Origin: Pseudomonas sp. dw_358
GTDB taxonomy: Bacteria; Pseudomonadota; Gammaproteobacteria; Pseudomonadales; Pseudomonadaceae
NCBI RefSeq assembly: GCF_018449655.1
Contig: NZ_JAAVUX010000001.1
Span: 310,001-374,000, forward strand
DNA: 64,000 nucleotides
Reading direction: 5' to 3'
The first letter of the stretch is position 1. Each line of letters opens with the position of its first letter. The position numbers and the translations under genes were made by a program. The notes under the pieces were generated by a model. It made no database searches. It was given only the letters and a program-made list of their open reading frames with translations, and had not been told where the DNA came from. Of the stretch, positions 1 to 8,664 are shown piece by piece.

Positions 1-374
1 ATTTCGTCGAAAGCGAAGACCTGCCCGAAGAGTCGGCCCGGGAAAAAACCCAGACGCTGGTGGACTACGCCAGCAGCCAGTCGAAAATGGGCGAGCCCAT
101 GGGGCTGGAAGAGTTGTCCGGGTTGATCGACGAGGACCGCCCGCGGGCCTTCTACGACCATATCCGCAACAAGGATTACGGCCTCTCGCCGGAGATTCCG
201 GCGGATAAACGCACCTTGAATCAGTTCCGCCGTTTCACCGGTCGGGCCGAGGGTCTGTCCATCAGTTTCGAGGCCCATCTGCTGGGCTCGAAGATCGAGT
301 ACGACGAAGAGGCCGGGACCTTGATCATCAAGGGGCTACCGACGCAATTGACCGATCAGTTGAAGCGACGGTGA
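1..374 (+). CDS. ndpA: Nucleoid-associated protein NdpA/YejK family, 3' end
   Basis: The first 374 bases hold the last ~123 codons of an open frame that enters from outside the window (reading from base 3). The visible part contains residues such as GLISFEAH-like and [15 protein letters not shown], which I recognise as the C-terminal portion of the YejK/NdpA (37-kDa nucleoid-associated) family. Full-length members are about 335 residues, so roughly two thirds is missing upstream. Family members bind DNA on the nucleoid; no enzymatic role is established. The gene converges on the Sel1-repeat gene, and a short REP-like hairpin lies between the two stop codons. The product assignment rests on recognition of the C-terminus only. 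Confidence 0.85.
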   Translation, partial: FVESEDLPEESAREKTQTLVDYASSQSKMGEPMGLEELSGLIDEDRPRAFYDHIRNKDYGLSPEIPADKRTLNQFRRFTGRAEGLSISFEAHLLGSKIEYDEEAGTLIIKGLPTQLTDQLKRR

Positions 375-400
375 GCCAGCGCCTGTTACCGTCGCCTGGT

Positions 401-424
401 TTCCGAGCAAGCTCGGTCTTACGG
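401..424. repeat. REP-like half element between convergent genes
   Basis: A short copy of the window's REP core: CCGAGC-AA-GCTCGG followed by TCTTAC, matching one arm of the fuller elements at 19736, 32101 and 63374. It lies between two convergent stop codons, where a small hairpin could help end transcription. Confidence 0.6.
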
Positions 425-428
425 GGGG

Positions 429-1172
429 TTAGCCAGTCAAATGCTCCATCTGCGCCTGATACGCTGCTGCCAGCGCCCGCACCCGCGTATCTTCGGCCTG
501 CGCCAGCAGCGGCCCGCTGACTCGCAGGAAATTCAGGTTGCCACCGTGCAGCGCTAGCTGAAACCAGCTCAACGCTGCCTCCACATTGCCCAGCTCGGCC
601 AGCACCGACGCATGGCTGAACTGCCCACGAAAATCCCCCGCCTCGGCAGAACATCGATACCAATGTCGGGCCTGCGCCACGTCCACCGCACAGGCCAGCC
701 CCTGCTCCAGATAACGCCCCAGCAGGTTCATCGATTTGGCATGCCCTGCCTCAGCCGCCAGTCGGTACCAGCCCAGGGCCTGAGGTTGATTCACCGCCAC
801 ACCCTGGCCGGTGGCCAGCATGTTGGCGTAGTTGTACATGGCCCAATCCAGCCCCGCCATGGCCGCCAACCGATAATGCCGCGCGGCCACGCTCGGGTCC
901 GCCTCACAGCCCCAGCCATGCTCGTGACAACGCCCGAGCATGTTGCGCGCCATCAGATGCCCACGGCCGGCCGCGATGGCAAACCATTGCAGCGCCAGCG
1001 GCTGATCACGATCAATGCCGCGCCCGTCCAGCAGGATCTGCCCGAGCAGTGCCTGGGCATCCACGTCATTTGCCCCGGCCGCCGCCAGAATGGCCCGCGC
1101 CGGGTGCTCGTCCAGCAGCGTGCGCCAGCCGGCGTCATCCAGCGGCTGGCGATGGCGTATGCGAAAGTCCAT
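429..1172 (-). CDS. Sel1-repeat (TPR-like) protein of the piu cluster
   Basis: A 247-residue protein made largely of Sel1-type helical repeats: segments such as ALLGQILLDGRGI, ARNMLGRCHEHGWG, NYANMLATGQGV and SMNLLGRYLEQGLA recur about every 36 residues. Such solenoids act as protein-protein scaffolds; the partner is unknown. I start at the ATG at 1172, one base past the TGA of piuC, because a longer reading only adds a Cys/Arg-rich piuC antisense-like extension. No signal peptide is evident. The tight coupling to piuC indicates co-transcription and likely Fur control. An equivalent gene follows piuC in P. aeruginosa (PA4516, from memory). The function in iron uptake is unproven. Confidence 0.85.
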   Translation of the reverse strand: MDFRIRHRQPLDDAGWRTLLDEHPARAILAAAGANDVDAQALLGQILLDGRGIDRDQPLALQWFAIAAGRGHLMARNMLGRCHEHGWGCEADPSVAARHYRLAAMAGLDWAMYNYANMLATGQGVAVNQPQALGWYRLAAEAGHAKSMNLLGRYLEQGLACAVDVAQARHWYRCSAEAGDFRGQFSHASVLAELGNVEAALSWFQLALHGGNLNFLRVSGPLLAQAEDTRVRALAAAYQAQMEHLTG

Positions 1173-1173
1173 G

Positions 1174-1854
1174 TCAGACCTCGACCCAGCGCCGCAGCAG
1201 ATTGTGGTAATTACCCGTAAGCTGCAGCAACGCCGGGTGGTCCGGCACATCGGCGCTCAGGTGGCGGATGGCGGTGTCCATCTCGTACAGCAGGGTGCGC
1301 TGACTGTCCTCGCGCACCAGGCTCTGGGTCCAGAAAAACGCCGCATAGCGTGCCCCACGGCTGACCCCGTTGACCTTGTGCAGGCTGGTGCCGGGATACA
1401 ACAGCAAGTCGCCAGCAGGCAGTTTCAGCTCGCGCGTCCCGTAGGTGTCCTGGATCACCAGTTCGCCGCCGTCATAGTCGTCGGGGTCACTGAGAAACAA
1501 GGTCGAGGACAGGTCGGTGCGCACCCGCTCGATGGAACCTCGAGACTGGCGCACGGCGTTATCAATATGAAAATCGAAATGGCCACCGGCGGTGTAGCAA
1601 TTGAGCAGCGGCGGGAACACCTTGTTCGGTAACGCCGCCGACATGAACAGCGGATTGCTCCACAACCGTTCCAGCAAGGCCGCGCCGATTTCCTTGGCCA
1701 GCGGGTGCCCCTCCGGCAGTTGCAGGTTGTGCTTGGCCTTGGCCGATTGATGGCCGGCGGTGATCTTGCCGTCGGCCCAGTCGGCCTGCTCCAGAGCCTG
1801 GCGGATGCGCAGAACCTCGTCGGGCATGAACACGCCGGGGATGTGTAAAAGCAT
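1174..1854 (-). CDS. piuC: PKHD-type Fe(II)/2-oxoglutarate hydroxylase PiuC
   Basis: This 226-residue protein has the expected length of PiuC/YbiX-type PKHD hydroxylases. Visible metal ligands are His96 and Asp98 (in HFDFHID) and His159 (SLHKVN), with Arg169 (GARYAAFF) as the 2-oxoglutarate ligand; all sit at the positions usual for this family. The start is the ATG at 1854 (MLLHIPGVF), not an ATG seven codons upstream. It is a cytoplasmic oxygenase associated with siderophore-receptor genes, but its physiological substrate is not settled. It is divergent from piuA, with a Fur-box-like site just upstream, and is followed after 1 nt by the Sel1-repeat gene. Confidence 0.95.
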   Translation of the reverse strand: MLLHIPGVFMPDEVLRIRQALEQADWADGKITAGHQSAKAKHNLQLPEGHPLAKEIGAALLERLWSNPLFMSAALPNKVFPPLLNCYTAGGHFDFHIDNAVRQSRGSIERVRTDLSSTLFLSDPDDYDGGELVIQDTYGTRELKLPAGDLLLYPGTSLHKVNGVSRGARYAAFFWTQSLVREDSQRTLLYEMDTAIRHLSADVPDHPALLQLTGNYHNLLRRWVEV

Positions 1855-1884
1855 GACGGCAGCACCTGAAAACAAGAAGTCACC

Positions 1885-1903
1885 AATGGTATTGATTCTT
1901 ATT
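1885..1903 (-). promoter_or_regulatory. Probable Fur box upstream of piuC
   Basis: On the minus strand the 19-mer reads AATAAGAATCAATACCATT, matching 15 of 19 positions of the AATGAGAATCATTCTCATT Fur operator form. It is about 31 bp upstream of the piuC start, where Fe-Fur would block transcription. Binding is inferred. Confidence 0.7.
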
Positions 1904-1989
1904 GCCTAAAAACAGGGTCGAGATCGTGCTGGCAGCAAAAATGTAGAAGATTTGTCGTGGCAATGTGTAAAGAATGTAAATTAGTCGCG

Positions 1990-2008
1990 AATAGTAATGC
2001 ATCTCAAT
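1990..2008 (+). promoter_or_regulatory. Possible Fur box upstream of piuA
   Basis: AATAGTAATGCATCTCAAT matches about 12 of 19 positions of the AATGAGAATCATTCTCATT Fur consensus and lies 64 bp before the piuA start. It is weaker than the piuC site, but the location before a TonB-dependent siderophore receptor gene supports it. Confidence 0.5.
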
Positions 2009-2071
2009 TGTAACAAATCCCTGTTGGTCCTATATTCCGCCCCCTTCAAACCTTGGGGAAGGTCACCAACA

Positions 2072-4354
2072 ATGTCGCAACAACTGAAGCCGAATCCGCT
2101 CAACTCACCACGCCTGCTCGCCTCCGCCATCGGCATGGCCCTCAGCGCTGCGTCCGCCACACAGATGGCCCAGGCCGCTCAGGACACCGAGACCAAAGCC
2201 GAGGGCAACAACATTTCCCTGGGCGCCACCAACATCAGCAGCGATGCAGTGCAGGATGGCGACTACCAGGTAGAGAAATCGGCTTCGGTGAAATACACCG
2301 CACCGCTGGTGGACACACCGCGCTCGGTGACTGTCATCCCGCAACAAGTGCTCAAGGATACCGCCGCGCTGAACCTGCAAGACGCGCTGCGCACCGTGCC
2401 CGGCATTACCTTCGGCGCCGGCGAAGGCGGCAACCCGCAAGGCGACCGGCCGATCATTCGCGGCTTCGATGCCCAGGGCGACACCTTCATCGATGGCGTG
2501 CGCGACACCGGCGCCCAGAGCCGCGAGATCTTCGATATCGAGTCCATCGAAGTCAGCAAGGGCCCCAACTCCACCATGGGCGGGCGCGGCTCGGCCGGCG
2601 GCAGCATCAACTTGATCAGCAAGATGCCCAAGGACCGCGACTTCATCGACGGCGGCTTCACCTACGGTTCCGACCAGACCCGCCGCTACACCCTGGACGT
2701 CAACCACAAGCTCACCGATACCGTGGGCTTTCGCCTGAACCTGATGACCCACGAGCAGAACGTCGCCGGCCGTGACGACGTCAATTACGACCGCTACGGT
2801 ATCGCTCCGTCGCTGACCTTCGGCATGGGCACCGCCAACCGCCTGAACCTCAGCTTCTACCACCTGCACAGCGACGACCTGCCGGACTCGGGCATCCCTT
2901 ACGGCTACAGCTCGTCCACCGCCACTGCCCACGTGCACGACAAGCCCGACTACGGCGGTGACCGTAACAACTTCTACGGCCTCAAGGGCCGCGACTTCCG
3001 CAAGACCCGCACCGACATCGGCACCATCAGCTTCGAACACGATTTCAACGATGACATGACGGTGAAAAACACCTTCCGTCACGGCAACTCGGGCCAGGAC
3101 TACATCCTCACCCAGCCAGACGACAGCCAGCGCAACGTCAACCGCTACGGCACCGTTTGGCGCCGGGCCAACACCTTGGTGTCCAACACCGAAACCACCA
3201 CCAACCAGACCGACCTGAGCGGCAAGTTCAACCTGCTGGGCCTGAAGAACAGCTACGCCACCGGCATCGAGCTCACCCGCGAAGTCAGCCGCTCCAGCAG
3301 CTACACCTACAGCACCAGCGCCCTGAACAACTGCTCGCCCACCGGCACCGGCAACACCGTCAGCGGCAACTGCACCTCGCTGACCAACCCGAACCCGGAA
3401 GACACCTACGGCGGCACCATCAAGCGCAACTACGCCACCACCCAGACCGACGCCAACACCCGCTCGATCTATGCCTTCGACACCATCGAGCTGACCCCGG
3501 CGTGGTTGCTCAACGTCGGCAGCCGTTACGACCACTTCGACACCACTGCCAACTCGCCAACGGTGCACGCCAGCAGTGAAAACAACTTCTGGAACTGGCA
3601 AGCCGGCCTGACCTGGAAACCGGCACCGAATGGCAGTATCTACGCCTCGTTCGCCACCTCCGCGACCCCGGCCGGAGGCCTGGTGGGCCAAGGCTCGGAC
3701 GGCAATCCGCTGACCGCCGGCACCGCCAGCAGCGACCTGGAACCGGAAACCACCAAGAACTACGAACTGGGCACCAAGTGGGACATCCTCAACGAGCGCG
3801 TCTCGCTGACCGCCGCGGTATTCCGCACCGAAATGACCAACACCCGCGTACTGGTCAGCACCGGCCTGTATGAAAACGCCGGCGAGTCCCGAGTGGACGG
3901 CGTCGAACTGTCGGCCACCGGCAAGCTCACCGACAAATGGCAAGTCTTTGCCGGCTACAGCTACCTGGACAGCGAACTGGTCAGCGCCGGCGTACCGGGC
4001 CGCAACGGCGCAGTCACTGCCGGTGCCGTGTCGCAAGCCGGCAACCAGATGCCCAACGTGCCGAAGAACAGCGCCACCCTGTGGACCACCTACCAGTTGG
4101 CACCGAAGCTGACCATCGGCGGCGGCGCCTTTTATGTCGACGAGGTCTATGGTGACACCGCGAATACCGTCTACGTGCCGTCCTACGTGCGCTACGACGC
4201 CATGGCCGCGTACAAGCTGAACAAGCACATCGACTTCCAGGTCAACGTGCAGAACCTGACCAACAAGATCTACTTCGACAAGGCCTACGCCGCGCACTTC
4301 GCCAACGAAGCCGCCGGACGCACCGTGTTGTTCAACACCAACTTCCACTTCTGA
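2072..4354 (+). CDS. piuA: TonB-dependent catecholate siderophore receptor PiuA/Fiu-like
   Basis: A 760-residue outer-membrane receptor. The N-terminus is a signal peptide ending near AQAA-QD (residues ~30-37). A plug domain follows (SVTVIPQQVLKDTAALNLQD, GGNPQGDRPIIRGFDAQGD, then SIEVSKGPNSTMGGRGSAGGSINL), and then a long beta-barrel ending in aromatic FNTNFHF, the usual C-terminal sorting signal. It would import ferric catecholate-type siderophores using TonB energy. The start MSQQLKP at 2072 is preferred over an ATG at 1997, which would put extra residues in front of the signal peptide and lies inside the Fur-like site. piuC lies divergently and piuB follows. In P. aeruginosa, PiuA also admits siderophore-conjugated antibiotics. 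Confidence 0.93.
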   Translation: MSQQLKPNPLNSPRLLASAIGMALSAASATQMAQAAQDTETKAEGNNISLGATNISSDAVQDGDYQVEKSASVKYTAPLVDTPRSVTVIPQQVLKDTAALNLQDALRTVPGITFGAGEGGNPQGDRPIIRGFDAQGDTFIDGVRDTGAQSREIFDIESIEVSKGPNSTMGGRGSAGGSINLISKMPKDRDFIDGGFTYGSDQTRRYTLDVNHKLTDTVGFRLNLMTHEQNVAGRDDVNYDRYGIAPSLTFGMGTANRLNLSFYHLHSDDLPDSGIPYGYSSSTATAHVHDKPDYGGDRNNFYGLKGRDFRKTRTDIGTISFEHDFNDDMTVKNTFRHGNSGQDYILTQPDDSQRNVNRYGTVWRRANTLVSNTETTTNQTDLSGKFNLLGLKNSYATGIELTREVSRSSSYTYSTSALNNCSPTGTGNTVSGNCTSLTNPNPEDTYGGTIKRNYATTQTDANTRSIYAFDTIELTPAWLLNVGSRYDHFDTTANSPTVHASSENNFWNWQAGLTWKPAPNGSIYASFATSATPAGGLVGQGSDGNPLTAGTASSDLEPETTKNYELGTKWDILNERVSLTAAVFRTEMTNTRVLVSTGLYENAGESRVDGVELSATGKLTDKWQVFAGYSYLDSELVSAGVPGRNGAVTAGAVSQAGNQMPNVPKNSATLWTTYQLAPKLTIGGGAFYVDEVYGDTANTVYVPSYVRYDAMAAYKLNKHIDFQVNVQNLTNKIYFDKAYAAHFANEAAGRTVLFNTNFHF

Positions 4355-4373
4355 TCCAACGCAGCACCTACCC

Positions 4374-4403
4374 GCCCTGCTGACTTCTGTCAGCGGGGCT
4401 TTT
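4374..4403 (+). terminator. Rho-independent terminator after piuA
   Basis: An 11-bp stem (GCCCTGCTGAC / GTCAGCGGGGC, one mismatch) with a TTCT loop, followed by TTTT, lies 20 bp past the piuA stop. Confidence 0.85.
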
Positions 4404-4410
4404 GTCTGAA

Positions 4411-4429
4411 AGTAATACGCATTCGCATT
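4411..4429 (+). promoter_or_regulatory. Possible Fur box upstream of piuB
   Basis: On the minus strand the 19-mer reads AATGCGAATGCGTATTACT, about 12 of 19 matches to the Fur consensus, with the AATGCGAAT half well kept. It lies between the piuA terminator and the piuB start, suggesting piuB has its own iron-regulated promoter. Confidence 0.5.
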
Positions 4430-4481
4430 ATTGCGGCATAATCCTCGGCCGCCCCAACTGATTGTTCAAAGGAACGCCGCT

Positions 4482-6854
4482 GTGCTGAAAAAAATCCTGT
4501 TCCAGCTGCACTGGTTCTTCGGCATAACGGCCGGCACGGTGCTGGCTTTGATGGGCATCACCGGGGCCACGGTGTCGTTTCAGGACGAGATCCTGACCCT
4601 GCTCAACCCGGCGATTCTCGATGTCAAACCGCAACCGGGCGCCGTCTTGCCCATGCCGGAACTGGTGCGGCGGATTCAGGCGGCGCAACCCAAGGCCGTG
4701 CAATCGATCAGCATCGACCTCTCCAATCAGGAAGCATCGCGGGTGTTCTTCGCCCCGCCGCCCGGCGAACGTCGCGGCGAAATGCGCTACTTCGACGCCT
4801 ACACCGGCCAGTTGCAGGGGCAGGTACAGGGTCAGGACTTCTTCGCTCTGGTCCTGCAACTGCACCGCTTCCTGCTCTCGGGGGACGTGGGTAAAAACAT
4901 CACCGGTGCCTGCACGCTGATCCTGCTGTTTTTCTGCCTGTCCGGGCTGTACCTGCGCTGGCCGCGCCAGGCGCTGAACTGGCGGGCGTGGCTGACATTG
5001 GACTGGGCCAAGAAAGGCCGCAGCTTCAACTGGGACCTGCATTCGGTGTTCGGCACCTGGTGTCTGGTGGTCTACCTGCTGTTGGCGGTGACCGGCCTGG
5101 CCTGGTCTTACCAGTGGTTCAACGACGGGCTGACCCGCGTGCTGGGCGAGAGGCCCAATACCGAGCGCCGGGGTGGACGACCCACCGCCAAGCCTGGAGA
5201 AGCCGCGCCTGCCGTGGACTACGATGCGCTGTGGAGCGCCATCCGGGACACCGCCGGTCCCGAGCTGCGCGGCTTCAATCTGCGCCTGCCGCCAGCGCCC
5301 AACCAACCGGCCACGGTCTACTACCTGCTCAATGATTCGCCACACCCCAGAGCGCTGAACATCATCACCCTGAACCCGGCCAGTGGTCAGGTGAGCAAGG
5401 TCGAGCGCTATGCCGACAAGGCCTTGGGCGGCCAATTGATGACCAGCCTGTATGCGCTGCACACGGGCAGTTTCTTTGGCCTGACCGGGCGCATCGTCAA
5501 CACCCTCGCGGCGCTGTGCATGCCGCTGTTCTTCGTGACCGGCTGGTTGTTGTACCTGGACCGGCGCCGCAAGAAGCGCCAGGTCCGCGAAGCCCGTAGC
5601 GCTCTGGCAGGCAATACCGAAAATGGCCCAAGCTGGCTGATCGGCTTTGCCAGCCAGAGCGGCCTGGCCGAGCAACTGGCCTGGCAATCGGCCGGACAAT
5701 TGCAGGCGGCCGGGCTGGCGGTGCAAGTTCGGCCCTTGGCCAGCCTCACCCAGAGCGACCTGGGCCGGGCGCACAAGGCACTGTTCGTGGTCAGCACCTT
5801 TGGCGACGGCCAGGCGCCGGACAGCGCCCGCGGCTTCGAGCGCAAGGTCCTGGGCCAGGCCGGGTCGCTGGAGCACCTTGAATACGCGCTGCTGTCCCTG
5901 GGTGACCGTCAGTACGCGCAGTTCTGCGCCTTCGGCCAGCGCCTGCATCAATGGCTTGTCGCCCGTGGCGCGCGCTCGGCCTTTGCCCCCGTGGAAGTCG
6001 ACAGTGGCGATCCCCGGCATCTGCAAGATTGGCAACGGCAACTTGGTCAACTGACCGGCAGCCAACCCGGCACGGCCTGGCAAGGTGCGGCATTCGAAGA
6101 CTGGGCCTTGGTCAGTCGTCAACTGCTCAACCCCGGCAGTCAGGGGGAGCCGGTGTACTTGCTGGGCCTGCAACCACCGGCCGAGCGCAACTGGCACGCC
6201 GGTGACCTGATCGAAATGATGCCGCGCCTGAGCCTCGACGTACCGCTGACCACCGAGGCGCGGGAGTACTCCATTGCCTCGTTGCCCGAAGACGGCGTGC
6301 TGGAGCTGATCGTGCGCCAGCACCGTCACCCGGATGGCAGCCTGGGCCTGGGCTCTGGCTGGCTGACCGAACATGCGCCGCTGGGCGCAATGATCAGCCT
6401 GCAACTGCGGCGCAACAGCGGCTTTCACCTGAGCCATGAAGATGTGCCCTTGATTCTGATCGGCAACGGCACCGGCCTGGCCGGCCTGCGCAGCCTGCTC
6501 AAGGCGCGCATTGCGCAAGGCCGCCAGCGCAATTGGCTGTTGTTCGGCGAACGCAACCAAGCCCATGACTTCTTCTGCCAGGACGAGCTGCGAGGGTGGC
6601 TGGCCAGCGGTGATCTGCAACGGCTGGACCTGGCGTTTTCACGGGATCAGGCGCACAAGGTGTATGTACAGCAGCGTTTACGCGAAGCCACCAACGACCT
6701 GCGCGCCTGGCTCGCCGACGGAGCAGTGATCCACGTCTGCGGTAGCCTGCATGGGATGGCGGGCGGGGTGGAAGAGGTATTAGTGGAAATCATCGGCACC
6801 GACGGCCTGGAAGCTCTGGTCGAGCATGGGCGCTATCGGCGGGATGTGTATTGA
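4482..6854 (+). CDS. piuB: PepSY-domain membrane flavoreductase PiuB
   Basis: A 790-residue fusion. The N-terminal ~390 residues form a PepSY-TM module with membrane helices near residues 8-32, 145-165, 190-215 and 345-372, and the typical LHRFLL and LHTGSF histidine motifs. The C-terminal half resembles sulfite-reductase flavoprotein/ferredoxin-reductase modules: a flavodoxin-like stretch (ALFVVSTFGDGQAPDSA), an FAD site (REYSIASLPEDG) and an NAD(P)-binding region (LILIGNGTGLAGLRSLL, WLLFGERN). It probably reduces ferric siderophores or metals at the inner membrane. I start at GTG 4482 because AAAGGAA is 8-9 bp upstream; an upstream in-frame start at 4431 lacks this spacing. The substrate is inferred. 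Confidence 0.88.
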   Translation: MLKKILFQLHWFFGITAGTVLALMGITGATVSFQDEILTLLNPAILDVKPQPGAVLPMPELVRRIQAAQPKAVQSISIDLSNQEASRVFFAPPPGERRGEMRYFDAYTGQLQGQVQGQDFFALVLQLHRFLLSGDVGKNITGACTLILLFFCLSGLYLRWPRQALNWRAWLTLDWAKKGRSFNWDLHSVFGTWCLVVYLLLAVTGLAWSYQWFNDGLTRVLGERPNTERRGGRPTAKPGEAAPAVDYDALWSAIRDTAGPELRGFNLRLPPAPNQPATVYYLLNDSPHPRALNIITLNPASGQVSKVERYADKALGGQLMTSLYALHTGSFFGLTGRIVNTLAALCMPLFFVTGWLLYLDRRRKKRQVREARSALAGNTENGPSWLIGFASQSGLAEQLAWQSAGQLQAAGLAVQVRPLASLTQSDLGRAHKALFVVSTFGDGQAPDSARGFERKVLGQAGSLEHLEYALLSLGDRQYAQFCAFGQRLHQWLVARGARSAFAPVEVDSGDPRHLQDWQRQLGQLTGSQPGTAWQGAAFEDWALVSRQLLNPGSQGEPVYLLGLQPPAERNWHAGDLIEMMPRLSLDVPLTTEAREYSIASLPEDGVLELIVRQHRHPDGSLGLGSGWLTEHAPLGAMISLQLRRNSGFHLSHEDVPLILIGNGTGLAGLRSLLKARIAQGRQRNWLLFGERNQAHDFFCQDELRGWLASGDLQRLDLAFSRDQAHKVYVQQRLREATNDLRAWLADGAVIHVCGSLHGMAGGVEEVLVEIIGTDGLEALVEHGRYRRDVY

Positions 6855-6860
6855 GTGACA

Positions 6861-6882
6861 GTTCCCGAGCAAGCTCGGGAAC
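6861..6882. repeat. REP-core hairpin between piuB and fruA
   Basis: A perfect inverted repeat with 10-bp arms (GTTCCCGAGC, AA, GCTCGGGAAC). This is the REP core alone, between convergent stop codons, and may act as a bidirectional terminator. Confidence 0.65.
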
Positions 6883-6904
6883 CAGGTGACGCCATTGCGG
6901 GCTA

Positions 6905-8656
6905 TCACGCCACCTCAGCCCCTGCCAACTCCACCGCTTCCGGGCGCTTCAACACGGCATACACCACCGCCGTGACAATGCTCCCCGCCACGATCGCCAG
7001 CAGATACAGCAGCGCATGGTTGATGGCATTGGGGATCAGCATCACAAACAACCCGCCATGGGGCGCCATCAGCTTGCAGCCGAAGAACATCGACAGCGCG
7101 CCGGTCAGGGCGCCGCCGGCGATGGCCGACGGGATCACCCGCAATGGGTCTTTCGCGGCGAACGGGATCGCCCCTTCGGAAATGAAGCACAGCCCCAGCA
7201 CCAGTGCCGCCTTGCCCGCTTCACGCTCGCTCTGGGCGAACTTGCGCCGCGCAAGGAAGGTGGCGATGCCCAGGCCAATGGGCGGAACCATGCCAGCCGC
7301 CATGGTCGCCGCCATCGGCGCGTAGCTCTGGGACGCCAGCAGCCCCACCGAGAACGCGTAGGCCGCCTTGTTGATCGGCCCGCCGAGGTCGACACACATC
7401 ATGCCGCCCAGCACCACGCCCAGCAGCACCGCATTGGTGGTGCCCATGCTGTCGAGGAAGTGAGTCAGCGCCGCCAGCATGCTGGCCACCGGTGTACCGA
7501 CCACGTAGATCATCATCAGGCCAGTGAACAGGCTGGCCAGCAGCGGGATGATCAGGATCGGCTTGAGGGCTTCCATACTGGCCGGCAAGCGCGCGTAACG
7601 GTTGATCGCCGAGGCGCTGTAGCCGGCAACGAAACCGGCGACAATGCCGCCGATGAAACCGGCCCCCAGGGTCGCGGCCAACATGCCACCGATCATGCCG
7701 GGCGCCAGGCCCGGGCGGTCGGCGATGGAGTAGGCGATGTAACCGGCCAGCAGCGGCACCATCAGTTTGAACGCGGTGTCGCCGCCGATCTGCATCAGCG
7801 CGGCAGCCAGCGTGCCGGGCTCCTTGAAGGCGGTGATACCAAAGACGAACGACAGCGCAATCAGCAGGCCGCCTGCCACCACCATGGGCAGCATGAACGA
7901 CACCCCGGTCAGCAAGTGTTTGTAGACCCCGGTCTTCTCCTGCTTCTTCGCCGGGCCGCCGGCCTGGGCCGCGCCACTGGCGGACTCCACCTGACCTTCG
8001 GCCAAGGCTTTATCCAAAGTGGCCTTGGCCTGTTTGAGGGCGATCCCGGTACCGCAACGGAAAATCCGCTTGCCGGCAAACCGTTCGGTGGCCACTTCAA
8101 TGTCGCAGGCCAGCAGTACCACGTCGGCGGCATCGATGGCGGCTACGGTCAGCGGGTTGCGCGCGCCCACCGAACCTTGGGTTTCCACCTGCAGGTCATA
8201 GCCCGCCTGCTTGGCCGCTTGTTGCAGCGCCTCGGCGGCCATGAACGTATGGGCCACGCCGGTCGGGCAAGCGGTGATCGCCACCAGTCGCGCAGGCCGG
8301 TCGGCGGCCGGCGCAGCGCTGGCGACCGGCGCCTGAGCCTCGTGCACCTGGGCCTCTTCGGCAGCACGCCGGACGAAATCTTCCGCATCCTGGAGGGCCA
8401 CGGCGGGGCTGCTCTGGAATACCCGCTTGCCGACAAAACGCTCAAGATCGATCGGGCCGGTGTGCACCGCCAGCACCCAGTCGGCCTCGGCGATAGCCTC
8501 GGCGGACAAGCGCCGCTCGGGGTGCGCCGGGTCCTGGATTTCCACACAGGTGCTCCAGCCCTGTCGCTGGGCAACCGCATCCAGCAAACGTGCGCTGAGC
8601 ACACTGGAGACGCGGCCGTTGGGGCAGGCCGTGACAATGGCTAACTTCATCTTCAA
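6905..8656 (-). CDS. fruA: PTS fructose transporter subunit EIIBC (FruA)
   Basis: A 583-residue fructose permease. It has two EIIB-like domains: a first with Cys11 (AIVTACPNG) and a second with Cys130 (AITACPTGVAHT), the likely phosphorylated cysteine. A flexible linker follows (~230-250), then a hydrophobic EIIC domain with about ten membrane helices. It takes phosphate from FruB and moves fructose in as fructose-1-phosphate. The start at 8656 has AGGG about 6 bp upstream; the in-frame ATG at 8650 (MKLAIVTACP) is an equally credible start. It is the last gene of fruB-fruK-fruA, 8 nt after fruK, and should be induced through Cra. Confidence 0.95.
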   Translation of the reverse strand: MKMKLAIVTACPNGRVSSVLSARLLDAVAQRQGWSTCVEIQDPAHPERRLSAEAIAEADWVLAVHTGPIDLERFVGKRVFQSSPAVALQDAEDFVRRAAEEAQVHEAQAPVASAAPAADRPARLVAITACPTGVAHTFMAAEALQQAAKQAGYDLQVETQGSVGARNPLTVAAIDAADVVLLACDIEVATERFAGKRIFRCGTGIALKQAKATLDKALAEGQVESASGAAQAGGPAKKQEKTGVYKHLLTGVSFMLPMVVAGGLLIALSFVFGITAFKEPGTLAAALMQIGGDTAFKLMVPLLAGYIAYSIADRPGLAPGMIGGMLAATLGAGFIGGIVAGFVAGYSASAINRYARLPASMEALKPILIIPLLASLFTGLMMIYVVGTPVASMLAALTHFLDSMGTTNAVLLGVVLGGMMCVDLGGPINKAAYAFSVGLLASQSYAPMAATMAAGMVPPIGLGIATFLARRKFAQSEREAGKAALVLGLCFISEGAIPFAAKDPLRVIPSAIAGGALTGALSMFFGCKLMAPHGGLFVMLIPNAINHALLYLLAIVAGSIVTAVVYAVLKRPEAVELAGAEVA

Positions 8657-8664
8657 CCCTCTTC

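Noticed and set aside
2105..4348. 747-codon open frame antisense to piuA
   Set aside because: It lies exactly opposite a convincing TonB receptor, is Val/Gly/Ala-rich without motifs, and reflects GC-rich codon bias.
4428..6620. 730-codon open frame antisense to piuB
   Set aside because: Opposite PiuB, Gln/Ala/Gly-rich low-complexity composition typical of shadow frames.
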